From Sclerurus mexicanus (taxonomy: Eukaryota > Chordata > Aves > Passeriformes > Furnariidae): DNA of 64,000 nt. Below the pieces are notes generated by a model. It ran no database searches, had not been told where the DNA came from, and saw nothing but the letters and a program-made list of their open reading frames with translations. This document shows, in pieces, positions 13,801 through 25,490 of this stretch; within the stretch, counting starts at the first letter, position 1; the number at the start of each line of letters is the position of its first letter. Location: NCBI GenBank assembly GCA_013396755.1, contig VWZF01002437.1, positions 2,714,363 to 2,778,362 on the forward strand, in the 5' to 3' direction. The translations under genes and the position numbers were made by a program.

Positions 13801-16531
13801 GGTATGGAAAAGCAGGGCACATGAGAAGCACGAAGCAAAGCTTCAGATATACTCAATTCCCTGGGTACTATGGAATATCTCTATCCCTCAGCAGAGCTGC
13901 CTGGCAGGGGAGGTTACACAGCAACTTCTGTAGAAAACTCAGAGGGTTCAAATCTTTAGTCCATGAAATAATGGGAAAATGGCACAAAGTACAGCTAGTA
14001 TGAACCTGAGAAACCAATTCTGAGCTCAAACTTGTCAGCTAGAGAGGCAATGCTAAGTAGCAGAGAAGATGTAGCTCAAGGATCATGCTTTACAATCTAA
14101 GCTCTCTGTTGCTTCTTCCACCTACTTCAAGCCACAGTATTAAATTTCATCATCCAAATGATCCATGACAGCTTGCACCGCTATTTGAGTCCGTTTTCAG
14201 TTGCGGGTGAAGAAAATCAGGGAAGTCTTTACAGTAAAAATACTTGCCTTTATAAGTAGGTATACAAGGTCATCTTGAGAACTCCACACAATCTGCACAA
14301 CCAAATTATGTTCTTCCTTTAATGAATGGCCTAGGTGTTTTATTTTTTAAATACAGTGCTTCCCGTGTCAGAAATAACTGTGTCCCAAGTTAATTCTTTT
14401 CAAAGCCTTGGACCAGCAAGTCCAGTGTTCACAGAACATTTCAAATTTCCCCACTTTTTTTTTTTTAGGAACTAGGCCATATATATTTAATACCTCTTCA
14501 GACACATGAACACACAAGCATTTTTACATGCTAAATAACAGAAAGATAGCTTAGCAACTTCAGCAATACAAAGACTCCCTCCAAACTACCCATCATTACA
14601 TACATTTTACTGTAAAACACTTAGGAAACATGGATTTTTAAGTCTTTACATTTTAAAGGGCATTTATAATGGCATGGATAAGACCTCAGGCACATGACTC
14701 CACATTAGTTAAAAAGAACAAGCCCATTGTAAAAGGGTCATTACCATTCCCACCCCAATCAATCTTCATCTTTTAGGTGACCAACACATCATACAGGAAG
14801 AACCACTACTTTCAGACTCTTGCAGTAACTTGTTAGGTGCTCAGTCTTTAATTGTGAAGCAAGTCATGTTCAGCCAGGAACATTAGGAAGTCATTCATAG
14901 GAAAATGAAAAACTTGACTTAAATATGAAAGTCTGGGAGATTTCCTCCACAAGACAGGAATATTAAAAATATCCTATCAAATAACACCTTCCAAGGAGAA
15001 ACTTGCAATATACTTTCAATGACAGATTCAACCAGTACAAAATAACATCTGAAGAGCAATTAGCCTGAAAAATGAACTAAACACTACAATACCAACCACA
15101 GATAACTGCTGTACATGGGGGGAAAAATCCACAAAAGGTGGGAGATTTTGTGGAGAAGGAAAAGAAATCCATCCAACTCCCACAAGAAAAAGGAATAAGG
15201 CACTACCAAGACTGAAGATGCTCAACATTTTAATACTCTTTTCCTCTGATGTACTGCAACACACTAAGTGGAGGACAGACAAGGAGCGCAGGATTCTGTG
15301 AGCCCAGAGACATCTGAACCCTATTAACATCTCTGAGCCAACACAGCCCAAAGGACATTGCTCACTCAAATGAAATAACCAGCCACAACTGCCTGCAGTT
15401 GTAGGTAGGAAAGAGAGCAGCGTTGTTGAATCAGCTGAAGCCCAAAATAACAGCTGGAGAAACTGCTATATCAGGAACAGAATGGGCAAAAGGTTCCAGA
15501 AAAATCAGTGGTTGCACTGCTTTTTGACTGCAAGCAGGTACATGGGTTTCTTGATACACACTAAGGTTTTTTTCTGTAAATTACTTTTACCACTTGACTT
15601 CTGTGAGCCCAGGGAATATCCAGAAAGCTTTTTTTGTTTGGCCCTGTCCACTGTGTAAGCACAGGAGAAGGCTGGTTAACATACCACAGAATGCAAAGTG
15701 AATCATAAGTCAGACAGGAAACTCACTGACCTGACAATTCTGCTTAAAAGAATAACTACACCAGAAAATTTCTTTTCAATTCTCCTCAGCTAACAGAGGG
15801 GGGGAAAACACTGAGAGCAGCACGAAGATCCCTAGTTTGCATCAACCCCAAGCCACTGCACAGGAGGGTGGTGCTGGGTTGCAGCACCTCGCCGAGCATC
15901 TGACACTGCATTTCACTTCGAGTGAGTAATTTCCGAGTCCTCTAACTGCAAGTTTGCAGCGACTGAGGAGGAGGTTGGGTATGGGCTTTCCAGTAAAGTC
16001 AGCTCGCCTGAGACTTCTCTCTTTCCCAGAGAAACAACCAGCTCTTTTGAATAGCCAGCTGAGACAGCATATGCTGATAAGTCCTTCCTCTTCAAGAAGT
16101 AAAAATAGATATACCATTCCTCAACTCAACTGCTTTCTCAATTTTTGGTATTTTGCAATTTGGTGTTCCAAAACTAGCTCTAGATTCAGTTCAAAATCAA
16201 AAAAAGTCAGAGAGACAGAAGTGGGGAAACTCAGATTAGCGACCTTGTTTTTGTTATGTCAATCTCCTGACTTTTGCTCAGCTCCAGAAAACCAGAATGC
16301 ATGAGATTTGCAAGCTGTAATGGGCCCCACAATCACATACTCAAAAGAGCATTTCTCTCTGAGCTACTCTATGAAGTTTTGTTATAAACCCCCAGAGCCC
16401 AACCCACGATCAGGGTAATACCACACTGTAACACCAGTAACACTTAACTACAGACATGTCTGAGAGAGAAAACAAGTACTCTGATCTGATAAAAAAACAT
16501 AGCCAGCAACACTGTAACATCAGAACCTGCT

Positions 16532-16553
16532 GTACCAAAAATGCTTTTGGTAC
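16532..16553. repeat. Short perfect inverted repeat (9-bp stem, 4-base loop)
   Basis: GTACCAAAA and TTTTGGTAC flank the tetraloop ATGC. The stem is AT-rich in its lower half and isolated. No function is assigned. Confidence 0.55.
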
Positions 16554-17446
16554 CCACATGATCCAACAAGGGCCAATAAAACACCAGGCAACATGATCAG
16601 AACTAAACTCTGCAAAACAGCCTTGTATACTTTGCAACAGGGCATGCCACAGATGACGGGCATTATAAGGAAACTGGTAGCCTAATAACAGAATTATTGA
16701 GGCTTGGCACCACAAGCTAATCAGATATTTCTCAATTTCAGTTCAATACAGTAAAACTATTAATAGGTTGCTTTCTGTTAATTAGCCTTGGGCTAACAAA
16801 GTTTGGTACTTTACTTTCTCCCTACAGAAAAAAAAAAAAGTCAGTGATTGCTACAGCCACATGCTGGATAGCCAGGAAGGGAATATTAAAGGTAGGATTC
16901 TCTTTAAAAACTGTTATTGTTTAGAAGGTCTTTCAAATGCTGGTATTTACCTCTAAAAGCAACCTCAAAGACTTCAACCCCTAGGAAGCCTTAACAACTT
17001 TCCTGAAAACATTTAGTCTCTGGATACACAAATTATGAAGTTAGATGGTTCAGCATGTTCCAAAAAATAAGACTGAAGAGATGACCAGGAACTAACAGGT
17101 ACAATATAGATAGCTCTGTCTCTTTCAAAATACATGACTATTTCAAAAGTTTAAAATGGTTGAGACAGGTCTCCCTGTTGAAAGTGCAGAATCCACAATG
17201 AGAGCTCTCTAACCAAGTGGACTTTACCACCATGGACAACAGCGTAACTCAAGGTTATCACACATGAAACTGAGCTGTAGAAAGATCACTGGTCAATCCA
17301 AGAGCACACACTAGAGCTATACGTGTTCTTCCAACTGTCCCACACTACTGTGAAAACTCATCTCAAAGTACACATATATTAGACTCTTCCCTCCACGCTC
17401 CCTGCAGTGTTTGCAGCTCCTCTCAAGCCAGGACTGACACTTATGA

Positions 17447-17468
17447 AGATGGCCTTTTGTGGCCATCT
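17447..17468. repeat. Short perfect inverted repeat (8-bp GC-rich stem)
   Basis: AGATGGCC and GGCCATCT are exact reverse complements around the 6-base spacer TTTTGT. Function unknown, and a stem this size can arise by chance. Confidence 0.5.
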
Positions 17469-20400
17469 GCATTAGTTTATCCTTTAGCATATCTCCCCAA
17501 ATGAATGTGCCACATGATTAGATCAGTACCAGAGAAAACGGAAACAAGTCCAGCAGACCAAGCTTTAGCAGGCGTCAGTATTAAAGAAGCTGTGGTTTGT
17601 CTAACTTTATGCTAGCTTAAACTGGCACTTCCTTACAAAGAAGTTATTTCCCCCCACCTCTTCTGTTTTTGCACCAACTCCACATTCTTTCTGCTGGCCC
17701 AGCTGTTTGCATAGCTGGACCATGAACTTCAGTGAATTATGGTCCATCTAAAAAACTCCTCAAAATGTATTATTTTTTTTGCTGGACTACTACTTTGGAG
17801 CTGGGTAATTACTGATAAGAAAAACAGGTGTGGCTGAACTTGTTTACCAGGAAGACTGGAACAGTAGAGAGTTGATTGATAAAATGCAAACACAGGTAGA
17901 GCAGACTTGTGAGACAGCATATAACTAAGACATCAGGAGGGACATGGGGAAAAGTGAGACTAAACCAGTTAACTCAAGCAGCTGCAAGGGGGTTCTGTAA
18001 GTCTCAGGCTCACCAAGGATATCCATAGGCTTTCTAGTAATGCCACATAAGGGAATGTGACTTCTTTCATTTTTGTCTTACAATTTAAAAGAATCATGCA
18101 TATACTCACAGCTGCGTTCAGAACATTATGGTTGCCTTGGGAACTTACAATACACACAAAAGAGCTGGATTATACTAATTACCTTGCCTCAGTACACAAG
18201 GTAGCTGTTCACCAAGTCTGATGAAAAATAAGTCCCTAAAAGGTATATGGCCATTAAGTATTTCTACTGCAAACTATTCAACCCCGCTCTTTGAAGATAA
18301 AGCTAATGTTTTCTTTTCAGTTTGAGATCCATCGCTACAGCATTCAGCTACTTCAAACAACTTTCACAACACCCTTATTAAGCAATCTCTCAACACAAAA
18401 CTAATTAACTTATTATAGAACAGCCCAGGCTTTACAGGAAGATCATAAGACAGATGATCACATAGCAAACCACATGCAAGAAGTCACCATCTCAACAATC
18501 CGAAGCTACCCCATTTCACCACGTACCAGGATGCAGACCATGAAAACTCACAAGGTTTGTCATTCCTGTCCCATAGCCGAGGCAGCAACTTCTCACACTG
18601 CTTCAATTATTTTGCTAAGCGCAAACACATGTTCTACCAACAGTGCATGTGAGGAAGAGAAATCAGGACTTGTGTTAGACGTTTATGTAGTAAATATTGA
18701 GTACAACAAGTGGAAAAACTTGTAACTATGCCTTGGAAGTAAACATAAAATAATGAATTCATGCTGGAATACAAAGATAAATGTGTACTTCTTTCAAGCC
18801 TTTTAAACAACCAAGATGACTAAGTTCTTAACAAGATACCCATAATCCAACATCACTATAACTCTGAGTGCTTAGTTATAGCAAGATTACACTGAAGAGC
18901 TGTAAATAATGGGTAGTTTCACCTTACTCTAACATTGTCACGAGGTCACAAAACATATACCTAGCCTACCAATCCCTACAGCACAAGCTGTTTTCAAGGA
19001 AGAGCAGAGAACTGAACTGTACAGCAGGAACTGCATAGCGGGGTGAGTCAGTTATATTAAACAGTTTGCCACCCTGAAACTGCAGGAGGAAAATAAACAC
19101 CTACCAGGCTCTGGCCAATGGGCATAATGCAAGTGTCTGCTTTAATGAGCAAGGAATTAAAAAAATAATCCCCTAGAGACTCCTTTCTAAGGCATCTGGT
19201 ACAAGATACTCAAATAAGACAACTAAGTTGAGCCAGCAAAACAAATTTGTGGCGCTTATCTGCTTCGCCGAATACTGTCCAGCCCTCTCCACTGTGGTTA
19301 ATGAAATTCAGTTTCAAAAACCTATGGGCAAAAAACCCTCTCTAGCTTTTGCAGCACCTTGTAGAGTGGAAGAAATTACAGAAAGCAGATTTGAAACTGC
19401 TGTCAGAGCTCTTTCATAGCTCTTCCCCTCTCATATCTAACAGAAGCTATTGTATGTGTCCCTTTCAATAGTTCAGAGGAGGACATGAAATATCACTTCC
19501 ATTTGTATTTCATGCAGGCATGTTTACTAGCCTTAACCTAACCATAATAAATATTTACAATTTGTATTTTTACTAGTCCATCCATGCAGTTGCCAAAGCA
19601 GTATCAAATTAATTTCTGCAGTAGACAGCACTTCACACCCAAAAAAGAACCTAGTTTTCAATAAATAGCTCTTCCTGTTCTACTTCCTTCTATATACAAA
19701 CATCTGGGCTGAGTGCCCAGCTGACTTTATTTCAAATAGTTGTAATTGCTTTATTATCTGCTCTGATGTAATCAATGCTTTTTAATACATTGTTTCTTCC
19801 TGCTTCTTAGAAAGAGCCTTCTCCCATATAGTCTATCACGACCTCCATTAACCAATTCAATATGCATTTTTTTCCCCAAGCTCACTGTTTAAAATCTTGA
19901 GTAAACTCCAAGATCAGTAACTTTAGTTTTACTTGGCCTCAGTTTTGAAAAGCCACTTAGAGCACAGTTGCAGCAATGATGTTCTGCACTAAATACAAAT
20001 AGTAGCAACACAGCTGACAACACAAGTGATCAGTAGCCCCCTGCCACTCAAGGCAGTTTCCAATCAACCTGTTGTGCTGACAGCCAGTGGCACAAGTCAA
20101 CATCATGGTTCCACATCCTCAGGGTGTCACCAGCTTCATCATCACTTAAGAGTATATAAAAATGCGGATCCAGAAGTTATCAACTCCTGTAACTTTTGAA
20201 GACATAACAGTAGTAGTAAGTGCTGTGGCTTTGTTTTTGTCAATTGACTCCACGTCTTCTTTCAAGAAAACCAATCATAAACAGGTATTATTTTATTCCA
20301 GAGGGCATAACATAGCTTTTAATTATTTAGGCTGCTTGTTTCTAAGGAACTATTCAATAAGCACTGTCATTTTTCTACATATACAGTATTTCAGGATAGG

Positions 20401-20530
20401 AAGTTCCTAAGAGAGAGACTAGGTAAGTCAGAACTAAGAAATGTGATTTATGCCACAACCAAGAGGTTCCACTCTCCAGTGACATGTTAAAACATATGGA
20501 CAGGCATGAATAAGTGACCTATTTGTGTAT

Positions 20531-20708
20531 TTCACAGAATAAATGCAAGAATATTCTGAGTTGGAAGGGACCCACAAGGATCATCAAGTTTGGAAGGGAC
20601 CCACAAGGATCATCAAGTCCAGCTCTGAAGTGAATGGCCCATACAGGGATCAAATCCACAACCTTGTGGTTATTAACACCAGCCTCTAACCAACTGAGCT
20701 AATCTCAT
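20531..20708 (-). mobile_element. tRNA-Ile/CR1 chimeric SINE (TguSINE1-like)
   Basis: Read on the minus strand, the element begins with a tRNA-like head at about 20708-20633. It has an A-box region (TTAGCTCAGTTGGTTAGAGG), an anticodon loop TTAATAA that would carry the Ile anticodon AAT, and a degenerate B box (GGATTTGATCC in place of GGTTCGANTCC), ending close to the usual GGGCCA of tRNA-Ile. It continues into a typical CR1 3' tail at 20632-20531, with GATGATCCTTGTGGGTCCC and then ATATTCT. The tail module of about 30 bp is present twice in tandem, at roughly 20560-20589 and 20590-20619. A weak 6-base direct repeat (ATTTGT) occurs at 20521-20526 and 20707-20712. A tRNA-Ile head on a CR1 tail is the published structure of TguSINE1, a SINE mobilised by CR1 machinery in early passerines. 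The element is non-coding and, with box mutations, probably silent. Confidence 0.85.
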
Positions 20709-23700
20709 TTGTCTGGATAAAAGTTTGTAACAGGACAGACAAATATACTAACTAAGAAAATACCCAAACTGAAAAATTACTGGAACACAAATATTTTATT
20801 GCTTTTTGCAGAAATACAGAAGCTTTCTTAACATGATCAAACATATCCTAGTGCATGTAAGGGGGAAAGATGCATTTACTTGTCATACTTTTCTTTCCCC
20901 TCCCAACTTCTGACTCTAAAGGTGAAGGAATCCAGGAGGCACACTAGTAGACAGGAGTCCCACAACTTTCCTTTTATTACTCTGTCCTGTTCTTGTTCTA
21001 TTTCTGTTAGAAAGATCAAACAAGATTACAAGCAAGAGCAGCATCAGCCTCACAGTGCCTCATATGAGCAGTTGAAGGAGGTCGTAGAGTTTAGTATGTG
21101 TTGAATTCTTCACCCACACAAACTATGCTCTTTCTGATGTATTCTACAGAATGATGGGGGTGGAGGTTTATCCATGTATTCTTGTTCCACTTGCTCATTA
21201 GGCAGCAAGTGCCATTGAGCAGTCAGGCACTGTTAAATTTCTAGATCAGCTTGTAATCACCCAAGAAACAGATGGTGATTACAGATTCCAGCAGCTGGGA
21301 GGGCTGTTTTTGATTGTGTGTTTTTTGTTTGTTTGGGGTTTTTTGGGGTTTTTGTTTGGTTTTTTGTTTGTTTGTTTTTTGGTCTTTTTTTGAACTTGTA
21401 CAGCACGCTCAATAACTTCATTAGGCATTCCTTCTCTTCTCCTAAATATGTTTAATTTAATGGTTGACACAGTAGGCAAGGTCTCCAGTAGCCTCTTCTT
21501 AATCTCAAAATTAGTTACAAAAAGCCCTCACTTGTATTAATTTTCTTTCATCTTTGAAAGCAATGTTTTGAAGGACCTGCAAATTCCCAGCTTTCCTAAC
21601 AAAAGCAGGTAACCAACTCGAGCAGTAGCAAGCTCACCATCACTGTGCCTGGAACCGTCATCATGGGATGCAGAAAACAAATGTCTCTCATTTTCTGGCA
21701 CAGAAAGCAAGGATGGAAGAATTACTTTCAAAAGCACTAAGCAACAAGTTATATATTACCTTCCTTCCCTCTCCTCCTTCCCACAGTTACTGGAAATCCA
21801 GCAGCACTGCCAATACAGACGTAAGAATAAGGGACATTATTTACCTCATCACTTGTAAGTGAAATATTACAATTATGTTAACTAGTTAAAAATATAGCTT
21901 TAAGTCATACTAACCACTGAGTTTAAGTATTTATTTCAGTAGCTCAGCCAGATTATTTTTGACACAGGGTAGAAGATCAAGATAAAAACCAAATGTTAAT
22001 GATGCAGATGCCTGCAAGATCCAAGCACTGACAATTAGCCTTTGCTGTTACAAGTCATCAGTATTATAATCAGATCTACAAAATGGGACACAGTTGCTTT
22101 CCCTTTCACTTAGCAGCAAGTTGCATTCCAGAGCATATGTCAGAACAACGAGAAATGAATCTACAGCTCTGAATGTGAACACATTTTTTCTTACTTCATA
22201 ATGCATTTGGGTAATGTTCACATGTTTTCCCCTCACATGCCCTTTGAAGTTATTATTGAATTTGACTGCATTACTATTCAGGGTTTTGTATTAGGTTTCT
22301 CTCTACTTCTACCTAAACAACAACTGAGACCATCACAGCAGGTTGCTTACAGTTTCTTGAGTGGTGGGTAATTTTTAAGAACTCTGGATAATATACACCC
22401 CTCTGCAGATTTTTTTTTCCCCCATTAAGAATTAACACCTCTTCTGTAAGCCCTCAGCTTTGTGACACCAATGTTCAACTTTTCTCTTTAGACTCATGTT
22501 TCCTCCTAGGACGGGACAGTTAAGAGAACATTTTTATAACTTTTTCCTTAGCTTCTCCACACATTCAACTTCAAATCCTCAAAATACCCCAAAACTCAAC
22601 TATCAAGTATAGCCCTAAGATTAAAAAGTTAATACACCTGCAAAAAAAAAAATCTGATTTTTCCTTTTTGTCTTCATCAAATGCTTCCTTCCAATACACA
22701 CAGTAATGTGAGAAATATGGGAACTTAATCTCAGCTTCACCATTTCAATATATACTTATTCCCCAAGACAGTACAACTCAGATACTTCTATTTTCTCATT
22801 AATTGATATGCACTGCAGGCAGTCTTAGAACATAGTAATAATTTGAAAAATTATATTTAAGTTTAATTACTATCACCATGAACTATGATCTATGCTCAGT
22901 TCCTAGCCTAGCCTTTGACTATGGATTTCTGTTTATTCTGCTAAGAAATCTAAGGATCCTTAATTCCTGTTCTTAATTTACACATGTAGCTTGTATTTAC
23001 CCCACAAGAAATTCTTATGTGTGATAACAGAGTTCAACCACACTGCATACTTATTTCATTTGCTGGACAGTGCCACACCAAGCATTACAAAACAACAGGA
23101 AAAGCATTTAACAGAGGAGCCTGCAACATTTCAATGCTGCATTCTTGGCCAAGAAGAGATGCTTAAATTTGGACACATCAAATTAACTTTTCTTTCCCCA
23201 TGCTCTCATTCAGAGGCATTTTGCTTCCACAGGGCCCCCAAGCATTATTTATTATAACATCTCGCAGCAGGGCAAAGAAATGGACTACTATCTGCAGAAT
23301 ACACAACAGATATTCACACCTAGAACCAACACCTTTATGTGAGCAGGAAGCTGCATTTCTCTGAGCCTGCTCTGTTGCTGAGGTTGCTCTTTGAGCCCTC
23401 CAATGAAAGGATTTTAGTTCACAATTTTGAATTTCACGTGCATGAATCAATACACTTTATTACATTTTCTACTGGAAACAGCTATGTATGCCATAGCACA
23501 TTGATCACAGGACCTTGATGTTCACTGTGGTGTGTGTTTGTCACTATTTACTTTGTTATTGTTTATATACTGAAGAGGTCTTTCCTCTAAAAGTAGTGGT
23601 ATTTCCAGTATGAACACATGCAGCAATGAGCTGTTGCAACAGGAAGACCCCGGTTTTCGTCAGCAATCTTCTCCCTCTCTCCTCAGGAAGACAGCTGACA

Positions 23701-24220
23701 GCCAGCACACACTGCCATTCAGTAGAAGTCTCTCACCCTCTAATTATCAGGTTGCCTTCTTTCATTAAAGGGGCCTGTTTGGGAATTTTTCTACGGATAA
23801 CACTAGCCACTAAAGGAGCAAAAGAAATGAGTGCATTTAAGCCCAATTGTGGCAAAGAGTATATCGTGCAATTCCACAAACAGAGATACTTTGCTATGCA
23901 CACAGATAACTACTTTCTTATCAGTTCACAACACAGGATGTCACCGCTCAGACCTGAGGTACAGAAAAGTTAAAACCCTTTGTCACCATTTCCTACCGAC
24001 TCACAGGGCCACCTTAAGCAGACTATTAAGCCTCGCTAGAGCTTCTTCAAAGCGTTTCCCCCAGATCATCACTTCAGGCGCTGTGCTGTTTAAAGCAGCT
24101 CTAACAGTGCTCAGTCTTGATGCACAGACTCGGGCTTTGGGCAAAAAACTACCGAAAAGGACACAAAGGAAAAAGACTTCATGAGATGTGGGAGTCTAGG
24201 AAACAAAAGGGATAGCGAGT
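20709..24220. other. AT-rich non-coding stretch
   Basis: No gene, RNA gene or transposon is recognised here. The only distinctive feature is the T/G-rich simple tract at 21305-21391. Open frames such as those near 23.6-24.2 kb show no domain motifs and overlap in several frames, which argues for chance. CpG frequency rises sharply to the right of about 24.2 kb, where the CpG island begins. Confidence 0.55.
21305..21391. repeat. T/G-rich low-complexity tract
   Basis: About 87 bases made almost only of T and G on the plus strand, with repeated TTTG, TTTTG and GGGGTTTT blocks. The strong strand asymmetry makes it a simple-repeat region. It accounts for the lysine- and asparagine-rich minus-strand frame that crosses it. 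Confidence 0.85.
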
Positions 24221-24640
24221 TAATACTACAGGCTGCTCCGCCGGTTTCATGTGGCTGTTAAAAAATTCGTAGCCTAATCTCAAATTGCACATTGACATTC
24301 TTAGAGGCTCGTTACACAGCGGCACCACGAACCCGGGCAGACCTGACACTGGGGCGCACACGCTTCGCTCCGCCAAGAGAAGGGAACACGCTTTTGGCTC
24401 AGCTGCTCTGATACCCGATTTTTGGACATCTTTGGGTTCTACACTTTTAACCTGCCACGGTGGCTATTTAAAGATGCAAAGCTGCGACCTGAGCCTCATA
24501 ATGCCCAAACCATGTGACATCCTTACCAGGCTCCTAATTTTAACGCAGAGCAGCGCCCGTCCGGGGGCTCTCCCGTCCCCGCAGGGTGATGGAGCACTTC
24601 GCCAATGGTGCGGCACTCCTGCCGCCTTACCGCGCCCTCT

Positions 24641-25010
24641 NNNNNNNNNNNNNNNNNNNNNNNNNNNNNNNNNNNNNNNNNNNNNNNNNNNNNNNNNNNN
24701 NNNNNNNNNNNNNNNNNNNNNNNNNNNNNNNNNNNNNNNNNNNNNNNNNNNNNNNNNNNNNNNNNNNNNNNNNNNNNNNNNNNNNNNNNNNNNNNNNNNN
24801 NNNNNNNNNNNNNNNNNNNNNNNNNNNNNNNNNNNNNNNNNNNNNNNNNNNNNNNNNNNNNNNNNNNNNNNNNNNNNNNNNNNNNNNNNNNNNNNNNNNN
24901 NNNNNNNNNNNNNNNNNNNNNNNNNNNNNNNNNNNNNNNNNNNNNNNNNNNNNNNNNNNNNNNNNNNNNNNNNNNNNNNNNNNNNNNNNNNNNNNNNNNN
25001 NNNNNNNNNN
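24641..25010. other. Assembly gap (370 Ns)
   Basis: A run of 370 N characters replaces sequence in the middle of the CpG island, next to a G-rich microsatellite. Very GC-rich or quadruplex-forming DNA is a usual cause of such gaps in bird assemblies. Any open frame crossing it is an artefact. The gap may hide a first exon. The true size is unknown if the Ns are a placeholder. Confidence 0.99.
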
Positions 25011-25108
25011 GGGCCGGGGCTGGAATGGGGATGGGATGGGATGGGAATGGGGATGGGGTGGGATAGCATGGCATGGGCATGGGCATGGGCATGGGCATGG
25101 GATGGGGA
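25011..25108 (+). repeat. G-rich microsatellite (GGGAT / GGGCAT type)
   Basis: Imperfect tandem ATGGG and then GGGCAT units run directly from the gap edge, with more than a dozen runs of three or four Gs. The strand could form G-quadruplexes. Its position at the gap edge suggests that the repeat continues into the missing bases and caused the gap. Confidence 0.9.
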
Positions 25109-25490
25109 TCGCTTCCCCCGCCGCCCTCCGCCCTCGCACCCATCGCCAGCCCTCTGGGAAACAAAGCCTACCGGTGCCCCGGTCTTCACCCAGCTAATGG
25201 CACACACCGCAGCTTTGTGCGGTTTGTGCAATAGCTACCCCTGTTCCCAGCTGCCCTCTCTGTAAGGGGAGCTCTGCCCACTGCCCCCGCCCCAGCTCGG
25301 CTCCCCCAGAGCCCTCAGCCGGCGGGTGGCACGGAGAGCTCCGTGTGCTCCTTGGCCGCCTCGCAGCCTGTCTGTGGTCAGTGACATCTGCAAAGGCACA
25401 TCTGCCTGGCTGAGAAACGGGCACAATACACCCTTCTCCAGTGGGTGATGAGGAACGTCAGTGACCTCTGCCCGCACTGCTCGGGGCAGT

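Larger units (their letters stand above)
1..20530. other. AT-rich single-copy DNA without recognisable gene or transposon
   Basis: I see no exon, RNA gene or known avian repeat in this stretch. It is AT-rich with many short A and T runs. Open frames are all under about 120 codons, lack family motifs and occur equally on both strands. Two minus-strand frames look slightly less random: one at 9709-9954 whose last ~50 residues could form an amphipathic helix, and one at 8575-8823 that is cysteine-rich. Four short perfect hairpins lie at 4593-4618, 4847-4874, 16532-16553 and 17447-17468. A small cluster of CpGs occurs near 15890-16010. The lack of transposons over 20 kb is notable compared with the rest of the window. 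It may be an intron of a gene starting at the CpG island to the right, but that is inference. Confidence 0.6.
24220..25490. promoter_or_regulatory. CpG island with internal assembly gap; probable promoter
   Basis: By rough hand count there are about 26 CpGs in the ~420 bases left of the gap and about 24 in the ~430 bases right of it, close to the number expected from base composition and far above the depleted flanks. The left shore has a TATTTAAA element at 24465-24472, an E-box-like CATGTGAC at 24511-24518 and a CCAAT box at 24602-24606. On the minus strand two splice-donor-like GTAAGG sites occur, with exon ends at 24631 (GCG before GTAAGG) and 24527 (CTG before GTAAGG). They would suit a first exon inside or next to the gap, transcribed leftwards. 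No coding first exon can be read. A CpG-island promoter is a firm inference; the direction and identity of the gene are not. Confidence 0.65.

Noticed and set aside
20633..20708. Functional tRNA-Ile gene on the minus strand
   Set aside because: The head has a degenerate B box and mismatched acceptor end, and runs directly into a CR1 tail without a pol III terminator, so it is a SINE head.
21279..21479. Lys/Asn-rich minus-strand frame
   Set aside because: It is the translation of the T/G-rich simple tract.
24285..25265. Long open frames (up to 326 codons) on both strands
   Set aside because: They are open only because they cross the 370-base run of Ns. The flanking translated sequence is low-complexity repeat.
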